A stretch of DNA of 64,000 bases from Microbacterium sufflavum (lineage in GTDB: Bacteria > Actinomycetota > Actinomycetes > Actinomycetales > Microbacteriaceae). The stretch spans positions 558,001 to 622,000 of the forward strand of contig NZ_JAHWXK010000001.1 in NCBI RefSeq assembly GCF_023091155.1, read 5' to 3'. Positions 51,953-61,299 of this stretch are shown here, in pieces; positions within the stretch are counted from its first letter, which is position 1, and the number at the start of each line of letters is the position of its first letter. A program made the translations under genes and the position numbers. The notes beneath the pieces were generated by a model. The model was not told where the DNA came from, did not search any database, and saw only the letters and a list, made by a program, of their open reading frames with translations.

Positions 51953-53011
51953 ATGAGCGACTGGACCAGCACCGCGATCGCCCTGCTGGAAGCCGACGCG
52001 AATCGCAGCGCCGACACGCACCTGCACCTGTTCCCGCTGCCGGCCGAGTGGGGCATCGACCTGTACCTGAAGGACGAGTCGGTGCACCCGACGGGCTCGC
52101 TCAAGCACCGGCTGGCGCGGTCGCTGCTGCTGTACGGGCTGGTGAACGGGCGCATCCGCGAGGACACGACGCTGGTGGAGTCGTCGAGCGGGTCGACCGC
52201 CGTGTCCGAGGCGTACTTCGCGCGGATGCTCGGTCTGCCGTTCATCACCGTGGTACCCCGGTCGACCGTGCAGGAGAAGATCGACCTGATCGAGTTCTAC
52301 GGCGGGACCTGTCACTTCGTGGACCGCGCGGAGGACATGTCGCCGGAGGCCCAGCGCCTGGCGTCGGTGTGCGGCGGCCACTACCTCGACCAGTTCACGT
52401 TCGCGGAGCGCGCGACGGACTGGCGCGGCAACAACAACATCGCCGAGAGCGTGTTCAGCCAGCTCGCCCAGGAGCGGCATCCGATCCCGCGGTGGATCGT
52501 CATGGGTGCGGGCACCGGCGGCACGAGCGCGACCTTCGGCCGCTACGTGCGCTACCGCCGGCACGACACCCGGATCGCGGTGGTCGACCCCGAGGGCTCC
52601 GCCTTCTACGACGGCTGGGCCGGGACCGTCGACCCGCCCGCCGGGCGCCCGAGCCGCATCGAGGGCATCGGCCGCCCCCGCGTGGAGGCATCCTTCGTCC
52701 CGACCGTGATCGACGAGATGATCCAGGTGCCCGACGCGGGCTCGATCGCCGCGATCCGCCTGCTGCGCGAGCGCACGCTGCACTGGGCGGGCGGCTCCAC
52801 CGGCACCAACCTCTCCGGTGCGTTCCAGCTCATCGCTCGCATGCGAGCCGCGGGTGAGACCGGCAGCGTCGTGACCCTCATCTGCGACAGCGGCGTGCGC
52901 TACGCCAACACCTACTACTCCGACGAGTGGGTCGCGCAGCAGGGGTGGGACCTCGCCCCGCACCGCGCCCGCCTGGAGCACTTCCTCGCGACCGGGGTCT
53001 GGGCGGACTGA
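51953..53011 (+). CDS. PLP-dependent L-cysteine desulfhydrase (Cds1-like)
   Basis: 352 residues, cysteine synthase/cystathionine beta-synthase fold. PLP lysine Lys51 in [37 protein letters not shown] near 78-97, and a glycine-rich phosphate loop [15 protein letters not shown] near 184. [18 protein letters not shown] is characteristic of mycobacterial Cds1, which releases H2S from cysteine. Appears to be a single-gene unit. Confidence 0.88.
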   Translation: MSDWTSTAIALLEADANRSADTHLHLFPLPAEWGIDLYLKDESVHPTGSLKHRLARSLLLYGLVNGRIREDTTLVESSSGSTAVSEAYFARMLGLPFITVVPRSTVQEKIDLIEFYGGTCHFVDRAEDMSPEAQRLASVCGGHYLDQFTFAERATDWRGNNNIAESVFSQLAQERHPIPRWIVMGAGTGGTSATFGRYVRYRRHDTRIAVVDPEGSAFYDGWAGTVDPPAGRPSRIEGIGRPRVEASFVPTVIDEMIQVPDAGSIAAIRLLRERTLHWAGGSTGTNLSGAFQLIARMRAAGETGSVVTLICDSGVRYANTYYSDEWVAQQGWDLAPHRARLEHFLATGVWAD

Positions 53012-53027
53012 TGCTCGCGGTGCCGGG

Positions 53028-53897
53028 TCAGCCGAGCTCGCCGGAGCCGTAGGGTCGCACCGGCTGCTGCTTCTGGAACTCGTATTCCCCGCCCTGACGC
53101 CCGCCGAACGGACGACCGTGGTCGGCGAACTCCTCCCGGTAGTAGGCGAGGCGCCAGGTGCCCAGCTCGATCCGCGAGCCCGTGCGGAGGATGCGCGCGC
53201 CGTCCGAGCTGTGCGGCAGGTTCGGCCACCCGCCGCCGGTGGGGGCGTGCGGGTACAGCACGTACTCGTCGTCCTCGTTGTGCCGGATCTCGGCGTGCAC
53301 CGCTTCGAGTCCGTCGAGCCGCAGATCGGCGTCGGGACTCGAGCCGATCACGGTCCGGTCGGGCAGCAGATCGAACTCGCGCGGACGGCTGCGGTCCCAG
53401 TCGCCCGAGCCGACCGAGAAGATCAGGCGCGGGCGTCCCGAGCCGGGCAGGTAGTGCGTCGTGGTCACGCGGCGGCGGACGTGGCGCACCACGGTGGGCA
53501 CGAGCGGGAACAGCGTGCCGGGCGGGATGGAGAGCAGCGAGCCGCCGCCGCGGTCGCGGTCGCGGCGCTGCAGTTCCGTCAGCAACGTGGTGAGGTGGCC
53601 GAGCCGGATGTGCGGTGATCCCGCGACCGCGCGACCCACGGGTCCCGACCGCACGTCGCCGAACTCCACCAGGGTGCCGCGCGGTCCCTCCACCCGCACC
53701 CGGATGCCGCGGCGCGCGAGGCCGTCCGCGACGGGGGCGAGCTGCGCGAGGTCGCGGCGACCCATGCCGCCGAGGGTGGACGTGTCCGCGATCGTGACGA
53801 CGACCTCGCGTCCCGCCGCGTGCACGGTGAACCGCGTGGGGGTGTCGTCGTCCGGCCCGCGGTGCTCGACCTCCAGGTCGATGTCGAGGCGGATCAT
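53028..53897 (-). CDS. FHA-domain protein
   Basis: 289 residues. The FHA phosphothreonine-binding domain lies near the C-terminus: FDLLPDRTVIGSSPDADLRLDGLEAVHAEIRHNEDDEYVLYP ... GARILRTGSRIELGTWRLAYYREEF (about 175-255). The N-terminal 100 residues form a separate beta-rich region of unknown function. Paired with the 88-residue gene upstream, 12 bp apart. Probably part of a signalling response to Ser/Thr kinases. Confidence 0.82.
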   Translation of the reverse strand: MIRLDIDLEVEHRGPDDDTPTRFTVHAAGREVVVTIADTSTLGGMGRRDLAQLAPVADGLARRGIRVRVEGPRGTLVEFGDVRSGPVGRAVAGSPHIRLGHLTTLLTELQRRDRDRGGGSLLSIPPGTLFPLVPTVVRHVRRRVTTTHYLPGSGRPRLIFSVGSGDWDRSRPREFDLLPDRTVIGSSPDADLRLDGLEAVHAEIRHNEDDEYVLYPHAPTGGGWPNLPHSSDGARILRTGSRIELGTWRLAYYREEFADHGRPFGGRQGGEYEFQKQQPVRPYGSGELG

Positions 53898-53909
53898 GGT
53901 CGTATCCGC

Positions 53910-54176
53910 TCAGGCGGCGTGCGGTCCGTCGGTGGCGCGGTCGCTCGTGGTCACCCGCAGGGTGCCGTTGAACTTCCAGGTGGCGCGGGGCGCGTCGGGG
54001 CCGATGTCGCGCGGCACCTCGACGGTCATGTCCTCGAAGGTGTAGTTCACCGCCGCTCCTCGGCCGGTCAGGTACGCCCACATCTCCCGGCCGAGATCGG
54101 TCCAGTCGGTGATGGAGGCGCCGGTCGGGCCGGTGGAAGACGAGAACAGTTCGGCGGGGTGGTTCGTGTCGCTCAT
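53910..54176 (-). CDS. small conserved-looking protein, unknown
   Basis: 88 residues, no signal peptide, TM segment or known motif; mixed alpha/beta (DWTDLGREMWAYLTGRGAAVNYTFEDMTVEVP). A GGAGCACGCC segment precedes the ATG. The 12-bp gap to the FHA gene and a comparable beta-type composition suggest they work together. The 211-bp gap before it holds an AT-rich CTAAAAAAG at 54261-54269 but no promoter I can defend. Confidence 0.6.
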   Translation of the reverse strand: MSDTNHPAELFSSSTGPTGASITDWTDLGREMWAYLTGRGAAVNYTFEDMTVEVPRDIGPDAPRATWKFNGTLRVTTSDRATDGPHAA

Positions 54177-54387
54177 GGCGTGCTCCTTTGCCGGGTCCGG
54201 GTGTGTGGATGCGATTATGCGCGCGGTCCCGATCGATGTCCATCAGTTTCTGGGCACCGTCTAAAAAAGCACCACCGGGACCGGAGAGTGCCGACAAGAT
54301 CGGGTTCGGGTGCATCCGCCGACCGCCCTCGCCCGGAATAAGGGGGCAATGGGTGGCGACCGCCGCCCCTGTTCAAGGAGGAGCATC

Positions 54388-55218
54388 GTGCGAAGAATCA
54401 CCACAGCCGGCCTCGTCGTCGGACTACTGGCCGCAGCGGCCCTGGCCACGCCCGCGACCGCCGCGACCACCGGCAGCGCCCAGCTCTCGGTGCTGCACGC
54501 CATCCCGAACACCCCGGTCGACGTGTACGTCAACGGCGAGCGCACCATCGACGACTTCCAGCCCGGCTCACTGGCCGGTCCGCTGGAACTCCCCGCCGGC
54601 AGCTACGAGGTCGCGCTGACCGCGCCGGACGCGGCCGACGCGAGTGCGCCCGTGCTCGGCCCGGCGACGCTGACCCTCACGGCCGGTGCCAACTACACCG
54701 CCGTCGCGCACCTCACCGAGGCGGGCGACCCCGGGCTGAACCTCTTCACGAACGACACGTCCCCCACCGCACCCGGCCAGGGGCGGCTCACGGTCCGTCA
54801 CGTCGCGGCCGCGCCCGCCGTCGACATCCTCGCCGGCGGCTCACCGGTGGTCGAGGACCTGACCAACCCGAACGAGGCGACGCTGAACCTGCCCGCCGGG
54901 AACGTCTCGGCCGCCGTCGCCCTCGCCGGCACCACCGACCCCGTGCTCGGCCCGCAGGACGTGGCGGTGCAGGACGGCGTGCTCACGATCCTGTACGCGT
55001 GGGGCAGCGCCGAGGAGGGCACCCTCGCCATCGCCGCACAGACGGTCTCGGGACTGCACACCAACCCCGGCGGCGTGCCCTCCGGCACCGCGGGCTACGC
55101 GGCGCAGCGGGACGCCGACACCGTCATCGTCCTGGCGACGGCACTGATCGGCCTGGCGATGATCGCGGCTGCGGGTGCGACCGTCGCCGTGCGTCGTCAG
55201 CGGATCGCGCGCCGATGA
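54388..55218 (+). CDS. secreted DUF4397 protein with C-terminal membrane anchor
   Basis: 276 residues from a GTG with AAGGAGG. Signal peptide 1-26, two DUF4397 units (SVLHAIPNTPVDVYVNG ... and VRHVAAAPAVDILAGG ...) and a C-terminal helix VIVLATALIGLAMIAAAG with RRQRIARR tail. No LPxTG-type motif seen. First gene of the module with sortase, ECF sigma and anti-sigma. Confidence 0.88.
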   Translation: MRRITTAGLVVGLLAAAALATPATAATTGSAQLSVLHAIPNTPVDVYVNGERTIDDFQPGSLAGPLELPAGSYEVALTAPDAADASAPVLGPATLTLTAGANYTAVAHLTEAGDPGLNLFTNDTSPTAPGQGRLTVRHVAAAPAVDILAGGSPVVEDLTNPNEATLNLPAGNVSAAVALAGTTDPVLGPQDVAVQDGVLTILYAWGSAEEGTLAIAAQTVSGLHTNPGGVPSGTAGYAAQRDADTVIVLATALIGLAMIAAAGATVAVRRQRIARR

Positions 55219-55877
55219 GACCGGGGGCGCTGCGCCGCCGCATCCGGCGAGGACTCCTCGCCGGATGCGGTGCCGCGTGCGCGGCGCTCCTGATCGCCTG
55301 CACCCCCGTGGGGGCGGGCGAGGTGATGACGTCGGATCCCCCCTCCGACCCCCCACGCTCGACGTCGCCCGCCCCCACCTCGACGCTGCGCCCGGAGACG
55401 CACTCCGCCGAACTGCCCGCACCGCAGCCCACGACCCCTCCGACCCGGCTGCGGATCCCCGACCTCGGCGTCGACATGACCGTGGTCGACGTGGGAGTGG
55501 AGCCGACAGGGCAGATGCAGCTCCCGGAGGACCCGGCGGTGGCGGGGTGGTACCGGTACGGCGCCGATGCCGCCAGCACGGCCGGACTCGTCGTGCTGGC
55601 CGCGCACGTGGACGCCGTCGGATACCCCATCGGCCCGCTCTCCCGGTTGCGCGAGCTCGGTGCCGGAGCGACCGTCGAGGTGACCGACGCGAACGGCGTG
55701 CCCCGGACCTACGCGGTGGAGTCGCTGGCCTTCTACGAGAAGGCGGCTCTCCCCACCGGGGAGCTGTTCGCCAGGGAGGGCCCGCCCGGCCTGGTCCTCA
55801 TCACGTGCGGAGGACCCTTCGACAGCACGACCGGTCACTACCGCGATAATGTCGTCGCCATCGCACGGCCCGCCTGA
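55215..55877 (+). CDS. class F sortase
   Basis: 220 residues. Lipobox-like LLIAC (Cys29), Pro/Ser/Thr-rich linker, then the sortase core with His131 (LAAHVD), Cys198 (LITCGG) and Arg210 (YRDNVV), the full catalytic triad. A transpeptidase acting at the cell surface. Overlaps the DUF4397 gene by ATGA, suggesting that protein is a partner, although it lacks an obvious sorting signal. Confidence 0.9.
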   Translation: MRPGALRRRIRRGLLAGCGAACAALLIACTPVGAGEVMTSDPPSDPPRSTSPAPTSTLRPETHSAELPAPQPTTPPTRLRIPDLGVDMTVVDVGVEPTGQMQLPEDPAVAGWYRYGADAASTAGLVVLAAHVDAVGYPIGPLSRLRELGAGATVEVTDANGVPRTYAVESLAFYEKAALPTGELFAREGPPGLVLITCGGPFDSTTGHYRDNVVAIARPA

Positions 55878-55916
55878 GCACCCGCACCCGACGCCCCGAA
55901 CGGAAGGGAGGCGCGC

Positions 55917-56480
55917 ATGACCTCCGCGGACGACCCCGACGACGAGACGCAGCTCAACGAGCGCTTCGTCCGGGGCGACGAGGATGCCCTCGCCGAGCTG
56001 TATCGGCGGTGGTCGCCGGTGGTGTTCACGCTCGCGTTGCGCTCCCTCGGTGATCGCGCCGACGCCGCCGACGTGACGCAGCGCACGTTCGTGTCGGCCT
56101 GGACGTCGAGAACGGGGTACGACCCGTCGAAGGCCCGTCTGAGCACGTGGCTGGTGACCATCGCCCGGCGCCGCATCGCCGACATGCACGAGTCGCGGGC
56201 CCGCATCCAGCGGCTGCAGGAGGAGATGATGCGCGTCACCTCTCCCGACGATCTCGTCAGCGCACCGGTCGACCTGTCGCAGTCCATCCTGATCGCGAAC
56301 GAGATGCGGCAGCTGCGACCCGAGGCGCGCGAGGTCATGCGGCTGGCGTTCTTCGACGACCTGACGCACGAGGAGATCGCCCGACGGCTGGACATGCCTC
56401 TGGGTACCGTGAAGAGCCACATCCGCCGGAGCCTCTCCCGTATGCGCGACCGATTGGAGGTCAACCGTGTCGCACCTTGA
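55917..56480 (+). CDS. ECF sigma factor
   Basis: 187 residues. Region 2 at about 20-90 (DALAELYRRWSPVVFTLALRSLG, DAADVTQRTFVSAW) and region 4 at about 130-180 (LRPEAREVMRLAFFDDLTHEEIARRLDMPLGTVKSHIRRSLSRMRDRL). No extended domains, so a standard SigK-type ECF factor. Overlaps the anti-sigma gene by 14 bp. Confidence 0.94.
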   Translation: MTSADDPDDETQLNERFVRGDEDALAELYRRWSPVVFTLALRSLGDRADAADVTQRTFVSAWTSRTGYDPSKARLSTWLVTIARRRIADMHESRARIQRLQEEMMRVTSPDDLVSAPVDLSQSILIANEMRQLRPEAREVMRLAFFDDLTHEEIARRLDMPLGTVKSHIRRSLSRMRDRLEVNRVAP

Positions 56481-57204
56481 CCCCGAGCAGCTCGCCCTGC
56501 TCGCGCTCGGCGAGCCGGTCGCCTCCGAGCGCGAGCGCGCGCACCTCGACCAGTGCCGGGCGTGCGCCGCCGAGATCGCCGACCTCGCCCACGCGGCGGG
56601 TGTCGCGCGGTCGACCGTCGCCGACGCGGAGCTGGAGTCGCCGCCCGCCGACGTGTGGGCGCGCATGCACGACGAGCTGGGCCTGCCGGAGCGGCTCCGG
56701 GCCGACCCTCTCCGCCCGGCGGAACCGACAGCGGGCGAGCCGCCCTCCGCCCCACGCCCGCAGCGCAGAATCGCCGCCCGCTGGTGGGTGCTCGCCGCCG
56801 TCACGGTCCTCGTCGTCACCGTGGGCGTGAGCACGTGGACGGCGATCTCGGCCGCACTCCGGCCGGTCACGGTCGCCACGGCGACGCTCGACCCGTTCCC
56901 CGACCACCCCGATGCGATCGGCACGGCAGAGGTGGACGAGGACCGCGACGGCGCGCGCACCCTCACGGTGTCGCTCGACGGCGAGGTCGGCTCGGAGGAC
57001 TACCGGGAGGTCTGGCTCATCCGCAACGACGGGAAGGCGCTCATCAGCCTCGGCGTGCTCGACGCCGCGACCGGCGCATTCGCCATCCCCGCGAACGTCG
57101 ACCTCGACGAGTACGACCTCGTCGACATCTCGTTCGAACCCGTCGACGGCGACCCGGCCCACTCGGGGAACTCCATCGTGCGCGGCACGCTCGACTTCAG
57201 CTGA
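56467..57204 (+). CDS. anti-sigma factor, RskA-like
   Basis: 245 residues from a GTG with GGAGG. Zinc-binding anti-sigma segment HLDQCRACAAE (His26, Cys30, Cys33), one TM helix at about 103-120, and an extracytoplasmic RskA-type domain (EDYREVWLIRNDGKALISLGVLDA). Holds the ECF factor inactive until a surface signal removes it. Confidence 0.92.
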   Translation: MSHLDPEQLALLALGEPVASERERAHLDQCRACAAEIADLAHAAGVARSTVADAELESPPADVWARMHDELGLPERLRADPLRPAEPTAGEPPSAPRPQRRIAARWWVLAAVTVLVVTVGVSTWTAISAALRPVTVATATLDPFPDHPDAIGTAEVDEDRDGARTLTVSLDGEVGSEDYREVWLIRNDGKALISLGVLDAATGAFAIPANVDLDEYDLVDISFEPVDGDPAHSGNSIVRGTLDFS

Positions 57205-57258
57205 GCGGAGCGCACGACGCCCGCGTCAAGGGGCATGTCCCGAACGCCGAACGCCCCC

Positions 57259-57270
57259 TACGCTGAGGCC
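57259..57270 (+). promoter_or_regulatory. leaderless promoter, TACGCT-N6-ATG
   Basis: TACGCT at 57259-57264 and six bases before the ATG at 57271; no ribosome site. Confidence 0.5.
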
Positions 57271-57789
57271 ATGACCACACTCATCCTCACTGTCGCGGGT
57301 GCCGACCGGCCGGGACTCGTCGCGGCGGTCGCCGACGTCGTCGACGCCCACGGCGGCAACTGGGAGAACAGCTCGCTGGCCGAGCTCGCGGGAACGTTCG
57401 CGGGCGTGATCGAGGTGTCGGTGCCGACCGACCGCGCGGGCGACCTGGAGACCGCACTCCGGGCGATCCAGGGTCAGGGGCTCCTGACGCTGTCGGTGCT
57501 CACCGGGACCCGCGGCGTGGCGGAGGAGGACGAGGAGCGGCTGCTGGTGATGCAGGTGCTCGGCAACGACCATCCCGGGATCGTGCGGGAGGTGTCGGCC
57601 GCGCTGAACGCGCACGCGCTGAGCATCGAGGAGCTCGCGACCGAGACCCGCGATGCGGCGATGGCGGGCGGACGGCTGTTCGAGGCGTCGGTGATCGCGA
57701 AGGTGCCGCCGACGGTCGACCTCGACGCACTGCGGGCCGACCTGGAGCGACTCGCGACCGAGATCCAGGTCGACATCACCCTCGGCTGA
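57271..57789 (+). CDS. tandem ACT-domain protein (GcvR-like)
   Basis: 172 residues with two ACT domains (about 4-80 and 90-170): TVAGADRPGLVAAVADVVDAHGGNW and VLGNDHPGIVREVSAALNAHALSIEEL. GcvR-type proteins sense glycine and antagonise a regulator in proteobacteria; in actinobacteria the role is unproven. Confidence 0.85.
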   Translation: MTTLILTVAGADRPGLVAAVADVVDAHGGNWENSSLAELAGTFAGVIEVSVPTDRAGDLETALRAIQGQGLLTLSVLTGTRGVAEEDEERLLVMQVLGNDHPGIVREVSAALNAHALSIEELATETRDAAMAGGRLFEASVIAKVPPTVDLDALRADLERLATEIQVDITLG

Positions 57790-57810
57790 GCGGACCCCGC
57801 CGGCGCGCAC

Positions 57811-58521
57811 TCAGGCGGACGGCGTCTCCGCGGTCGGGACGTCGTCGAGCCCGGAGTACCGCCGCACCCAGTACTCGGTGTACGCGACGTGCGCGGATGC
57901 CGCGGCCGACGCGGCGACGGGATCGGCGGCGGCGAGGCCCCGCAGGATCGCGCGGTGCCCGGCGTCGGAGTGCACCTTGAGCTCCGCGGCGTCGTCGGGC
58001 TCCGAGATGCGGTACGCCCGGGAGCGGGAGCGCAGCACGTCGATCAGGCTCGTGAGGGCCTCGTTGCCCGCGACCGCGGAGATGCGCATGTGGAACTCGT
58101 GGTCGAGGCGTGACTGCGCCTCGAAGTCGGTCGTGGCCTCGATCTCGTCCAGCACCGCGGCGAGCGCCGCCACGGTGTCTGCGTCGATGCGGGCGGCCGC
58201 GAGTGCGGCGGCATGGGGTTCGAGCACCCGGCGCAGCTCCGTCAGCTCCAGCACTCCCGCCATGGGCAGCAGCCCGACGGTGAGGGACAGACTGCCGATG
58301 AGGTCGGCCGCGCGCAGCTCGCTGACGTAGCTGCCCGAGCCGTGGCGCGTCTCCAGCACGCCCAGCGCCGCGAGCGTGCGGATGGCCTCGCGCAGCGATC
58401 CGCGGGAGACGCCGAGCCGTTCGCACAGCTCCCCCTCGCTGGGCAGGCGGTCGCCGGGGCGCAGCGCACCGTCGGCGATCAGCGCCCGCAGGCCGTGCAA
58501 CGCCGTGTCGAGTGCGCTCAT
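57811..58521 (-). CDS. GntR/FCD family regulator, third importer locus
   Basis: 236 residues. Of two ATG codons the second, at 58521, has GGGAGG six bases upstream, whereas the first touches it. Winged helix ALHGLRALIADGALRPGDRLPSEGELCERLGVSRGSLREAIRTLAALGV in 8-56, FCD domain to about 220. Divergent from the aminotransferase and importer genes; an AGTTGT/ACAACT palindrome lies between. Confidence 0.9.
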   Translation of the reverse strand: MSALDTALHGLRALIADGALRPGDRLPSEGELCERLGVSRGSLREAIRTLAALGVLETRHGSGSYVSELRAADLIGSLSLTVGLLPMAGVLELTELRRVLEPHAAALAAARIDADTVAALAAVLDEIEATTDFEAQSRLDHEFHMRISAVAGNEALTSLIDVLRSRSRAYRISEPDDAAELKVHSDAGHRAILRGLAAADPVAASAAASAHVAYTEYWVRRYSGLDDVPTAETPSA

Positions 58522-58645
58522 CGTCATCCTCCCTGACACCCCCGCCCCTCGTGCAGTCTGTCGGAACCGCTCCACGCGACAAACTCGTATGACAACTATG
58601 TTTCATCTTCGCGGATTCGTAGCCAAAATCGGGGCCTTGTGGCAA

Positions 58646-58660
58646 AGTTGTGCAACAACT
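58646..58660. promoter_or_regulatory. operator-like AGTTGT-GCA-ACAACT
   Basis: Perfect inverted repeat with 6-bp arms, 26 bp before the aminotransferase ATG. A half-copy, GACAACTATG, lies at 58591-58600. Typical of FCD-GntR sites; probably bound by the divergent regulator. Confidence 0.6.
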
Positions 58661-58685
58661 CGCCCCCACTCATCGATGAGGTCCG

Positions 58686-59921
58686 ATGCCCGCTCCGCTG
58701 TTCCCCGCTCCGCTCACGCTGAACTCCGGCCTGCGAGCGCGCGACGCCTGGCCTCTCGACCCCGCGGTCGTGCACCTCAACCACGGGTCGTTCGGCGCGG
58801 TGCCGTCGGTCGTGGTCGCGCACCAGGACGCCCTGCGTCGCCGCGCCGACCTCAGCCCGGTCGAGTGGTTCCCCCGCATCGCCGAGCGCGTGCAGGACGC
58901 CAGGGAGCGCACCGCCCCGTTCGTCGGCGCCCGGGCGGACGACAGCGTCTTCGTGCCCAACGCCTCCGCCGCGGCGACCGTCGTGTACAACGCGCTGCGA
59001 CTCGAGCACGGCGACGAGATCCTGGTGACGGATCAGGGCTACGGCGCGATCACCATGGGGGCGGAACGCCTCGCCCGCCGCTTCGGGGCGACCGTCCGCA
59101 CCGTCGCCCTCCCGCTGCTCGCGCCCGACGACGAGATCGTGCAGCTGTTCGCCGACGCCCTCACCCCGCGCACCCGGCTGATCGTCGTCGACCAGATCAC
59201 CTCGCCCACCGCCCGCCTGCTGCCCACGCGCCGCATCGCCGACCTCGCGGCCGAGCGCGGCGTGCGCACCCTCGTCGACGGCGCCCACGCCCCCGGCCTG
59301 ATCGCCGACGCCGCCGCGGTCGCGGGCGGCGACTGGTGGTTCGGCAACCTGCACAAGTGGCCCTGCGCCCCCCGCGGCTCGGCCCTGCTCGTCACGGCAG
59401 CACCCGACCGCGACGAGCTGTGGCCGCTGATCGACTCGTGGGCCGCCCGCGAGCCCTACCCCGGGCGCTTCGACACCCAGGGCACGATCGACGCCACGAC
59501 GTACCTGGCCACCCCCACCGCGATCGAGTTCATCGAGACCGAGTTCGGGTGGGAGCACGCCCGCGCCGCGATGGCCGAGCGCGCCGACGCCGGAGCCGAG
59601 CTGATCGCCGAGGCGCTGCGCCCGTACGGCGACGAGGATCCGCTCACCCCGCTGCCCTCCCCCGTGCCGTCCATGCGCCTGATCCGCCTGCCGCTCGGGC
59701 TCGGCGCGACGCGCGAGGAGGCCGACGCGCTGCGCATGGACCTGCTCGACGAGGTCGGCGTGGAGACCGCCTTCACGAGCTTCCGCGGGGTCGGCTACTT
59801 CCGCCTCTCCGCGCACCTCTACACCGAGGCCTCCGACGTCGAGGCGTTCGTCGAGCGCTGCATCCCCGCGATCCTGCGCCGCGCCGGCATCCGCCCCGCC
59901 GACGCCCTCATCCTCCCCTGA
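58686..59921 (+). CDS. class V aminotransferase (isopenicillin N epimerase-like)
   Basis: 411 residues, PLP fold type I. PLP lysine Lys224 (WWFGNLHKW), Asp198 (TLVDGAHAPG) and a glycine-rich VHLNHGSFGAVP opening at 29-40. Similar proteins include CefD-like epimerases and cysteine-desulfurase relatives without the catalytic Cys loop. Occurs here in front of an importer, so it may process an imported amino compound. Confidence 0.88.
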   Translation: MPAPLFPAPLTLNSGLRARDAWPLDPAVVHLNHGSFGAVPSVVVAHQDALRRRADLSPVEWFPRIAERVQDARERTAPFVGARADDSVFVPNASAAATVVYNALRLEHGDEILVTDQGYGAITMGAERLARRFGATVRTVALPLLAPDDEIVQLFADALTPRTRLIVVDQITSPTARLLPTRRIADLAAERGVRTLVDGAHAPGLIADAAAVAGGDWWFGNLHKWPCAPRGSALLVTAAPDRDELWPLIDSWAAREPYPGRFDTQGTIDATTYLATPTAIEFIETEFGWEHARAAMAERADAGAELIAEALRPYGDEDPLTPLPSPVPSMRLIRLPLGLGATREEADALRMDLLDEVGVETAFTSFRGVGYFRLSAHLYTEASDVEAFVERCIPAILRRAGIRPADALILP

Positions 59922-59982
59922 CCACCCGCACGACCCGACCCACCCGAAACACACCCACCCATCCCCCACCGAGAGGCACATC

Positions 59983-61296
59983 GTGAAGAACAAGATCTTG
60001 ACGACCGCAGCGGGAGTCGGCACCGTCGCCGTCCTCGCACTCACCGGCTGCTCCGGAGGCTCCGGCTCGTCCGGCGGCGACGGAGACGTCACCCTCCAGA
60101 TGGTCGAGAGCCTGACGAACCCGGCGCGCACCGAGCTCATCCGCGGGCTCCTCGACGAGTTCGAGAAGGAGAACCCCGACATCACGGTGAACCTGGTCTC
60201 GCCGCCCACCGAGCAGGCCGATCAGAAGATCCAGCAGATGCTCCAGTCCGGCAAGGGCGTCGACGTGCTCGAGGTGCGCGACATCACGGTCGGTCCGTTC
60301 GCCAACAACGGCTGGCTGTACGACCTCGGCCCCGACCTGAAGAAGTGGGACGGCTGGGACGCGCTGACCGACAACGCCAAGTCCGCCGGCGTCGCCGAGG
60401 ACGGCAAGAGCTACTTCGTCCCGTACGGCTTCTACGGCCTGTCGCTGTTCTACCGCACCGACCTCGTGGAGGAGGCGGGCTTCGACGGTCCCCCGCACAG
60501 CTGGAAGGACCTGCTGGAGCAGGCGTCCGCGATCCAGGATCCGTCGAACAACATCTACGGCTACGCGTTCCGCGGCGGCCAGAACGCCAACAGCAACGTG
60601 GTGGCCGCGATCGAGGCCTACACGATCGACGGGCTCGACACGGAAGATGCGTTCCTCATGGAGGACGGCTCGACGATCTTCGCCGCTCCCGAGGCGCAGG
60701 ATGCGGTCGACGACTACTTCGACCTCTTCAAGGAGGCGTCGCCGCCGTCCGCCGTCTCCTGGGGCTACCCCGAGATGGTCGCCGGCTTCACGAACGGCAC
60801 CACGGCCTTCCTGCTGCAGGACCCCGAGGTGATCGCGACCGTGCAGGACTCCTCCCTCACCGAAGACCAGTGGGACACCGCTCCGCTGCTCGTCGGCCCC
60901 TCGGGCAAGGCCGCGCAGCCGCTCGCCGTCGCCGGCTGGGGTGTCGCGAAGAACAGCGAGCACACCGAGGCGGCCGTGAAGCTGGTCGAGTTCCTGTCGT
61001 CGGCCGAGCCCGCGACCGAGTTCGCCCAGGCCAACAGCCTCGTGCCGATCATCGCCGCCGCGGCCGACGACGAGTTCTACTCCACGGGCCCCTGGACCAG
61101 CTACGTCACCATGACCGAAGACCCGGACACGTACGTCAACGTGCGCCAGCCGCGCGGCGTGAGCTGGTGGACCGAGTGGATCCAGAAGTCCGACCAGGAC
61201 GTGCAGAGCGTGCTGCTCGGCACCATGTCGACGAAGGACCTGCTCGCCTCGTGGGATGCGTTCTGGACCGAGAAGTACGCCGCGGAGAAGGGCTGA
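59983..61296 (+). CDS. CUT1 sugar-binding lipoprotein, third importer
   Basis: 437 residues from a GTG with GAGAGG. Lipobox LALTGC (Cys23) and Gly/Ser linker; family 1 binding protein with TNPARTELIRGLLDEFEKENPDI and GVDVLEVRDITVGPFANNGWL. Substrate could be an aminated or N-acetylated sugar given the adjacent aminotransferase, but this is only context. Confidence 0.92.
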   Translation: MKNKILTTAAGVGTVAVLALTGCSGGSGSSGGDGDVTLQMVESLTNPARTELIRGLLDEFEKENPDITVNLVSPPTEQADQKIQQMLQSGKGVDVLEVRDITVGPFANNGWLYDLGPDLKKWDGWDALTDNAKSAGVAEDGKSYFVPYGFYGLSLFYRTDLVEEAGFDGPPHSWKDLLEQASAIQDPSNNIYGYAFRGGQNANSNVVAAIEAYTIDGLDTEDAFLMEDGSTIFAAPEAQDAVDDYFDLFKEASPPSAVSWGYPEMVAGFTNGTTAFLLQDPEVIATVQDSSLTEDQWDTAPLLVGPSGKAAQPLAVAGWGVAKNSEHTEAAVKLVEFLSSAEPATEFAQANSLVPIIAAAADDEFYSTGPWTSYVTMTEDPDTYVNVRQPRGVSWWTEWIQKSDQDVQSVLLGTMSTKDLLASWDAFWTEKYAAEKG

Positions 61297-61299
61297 CCC

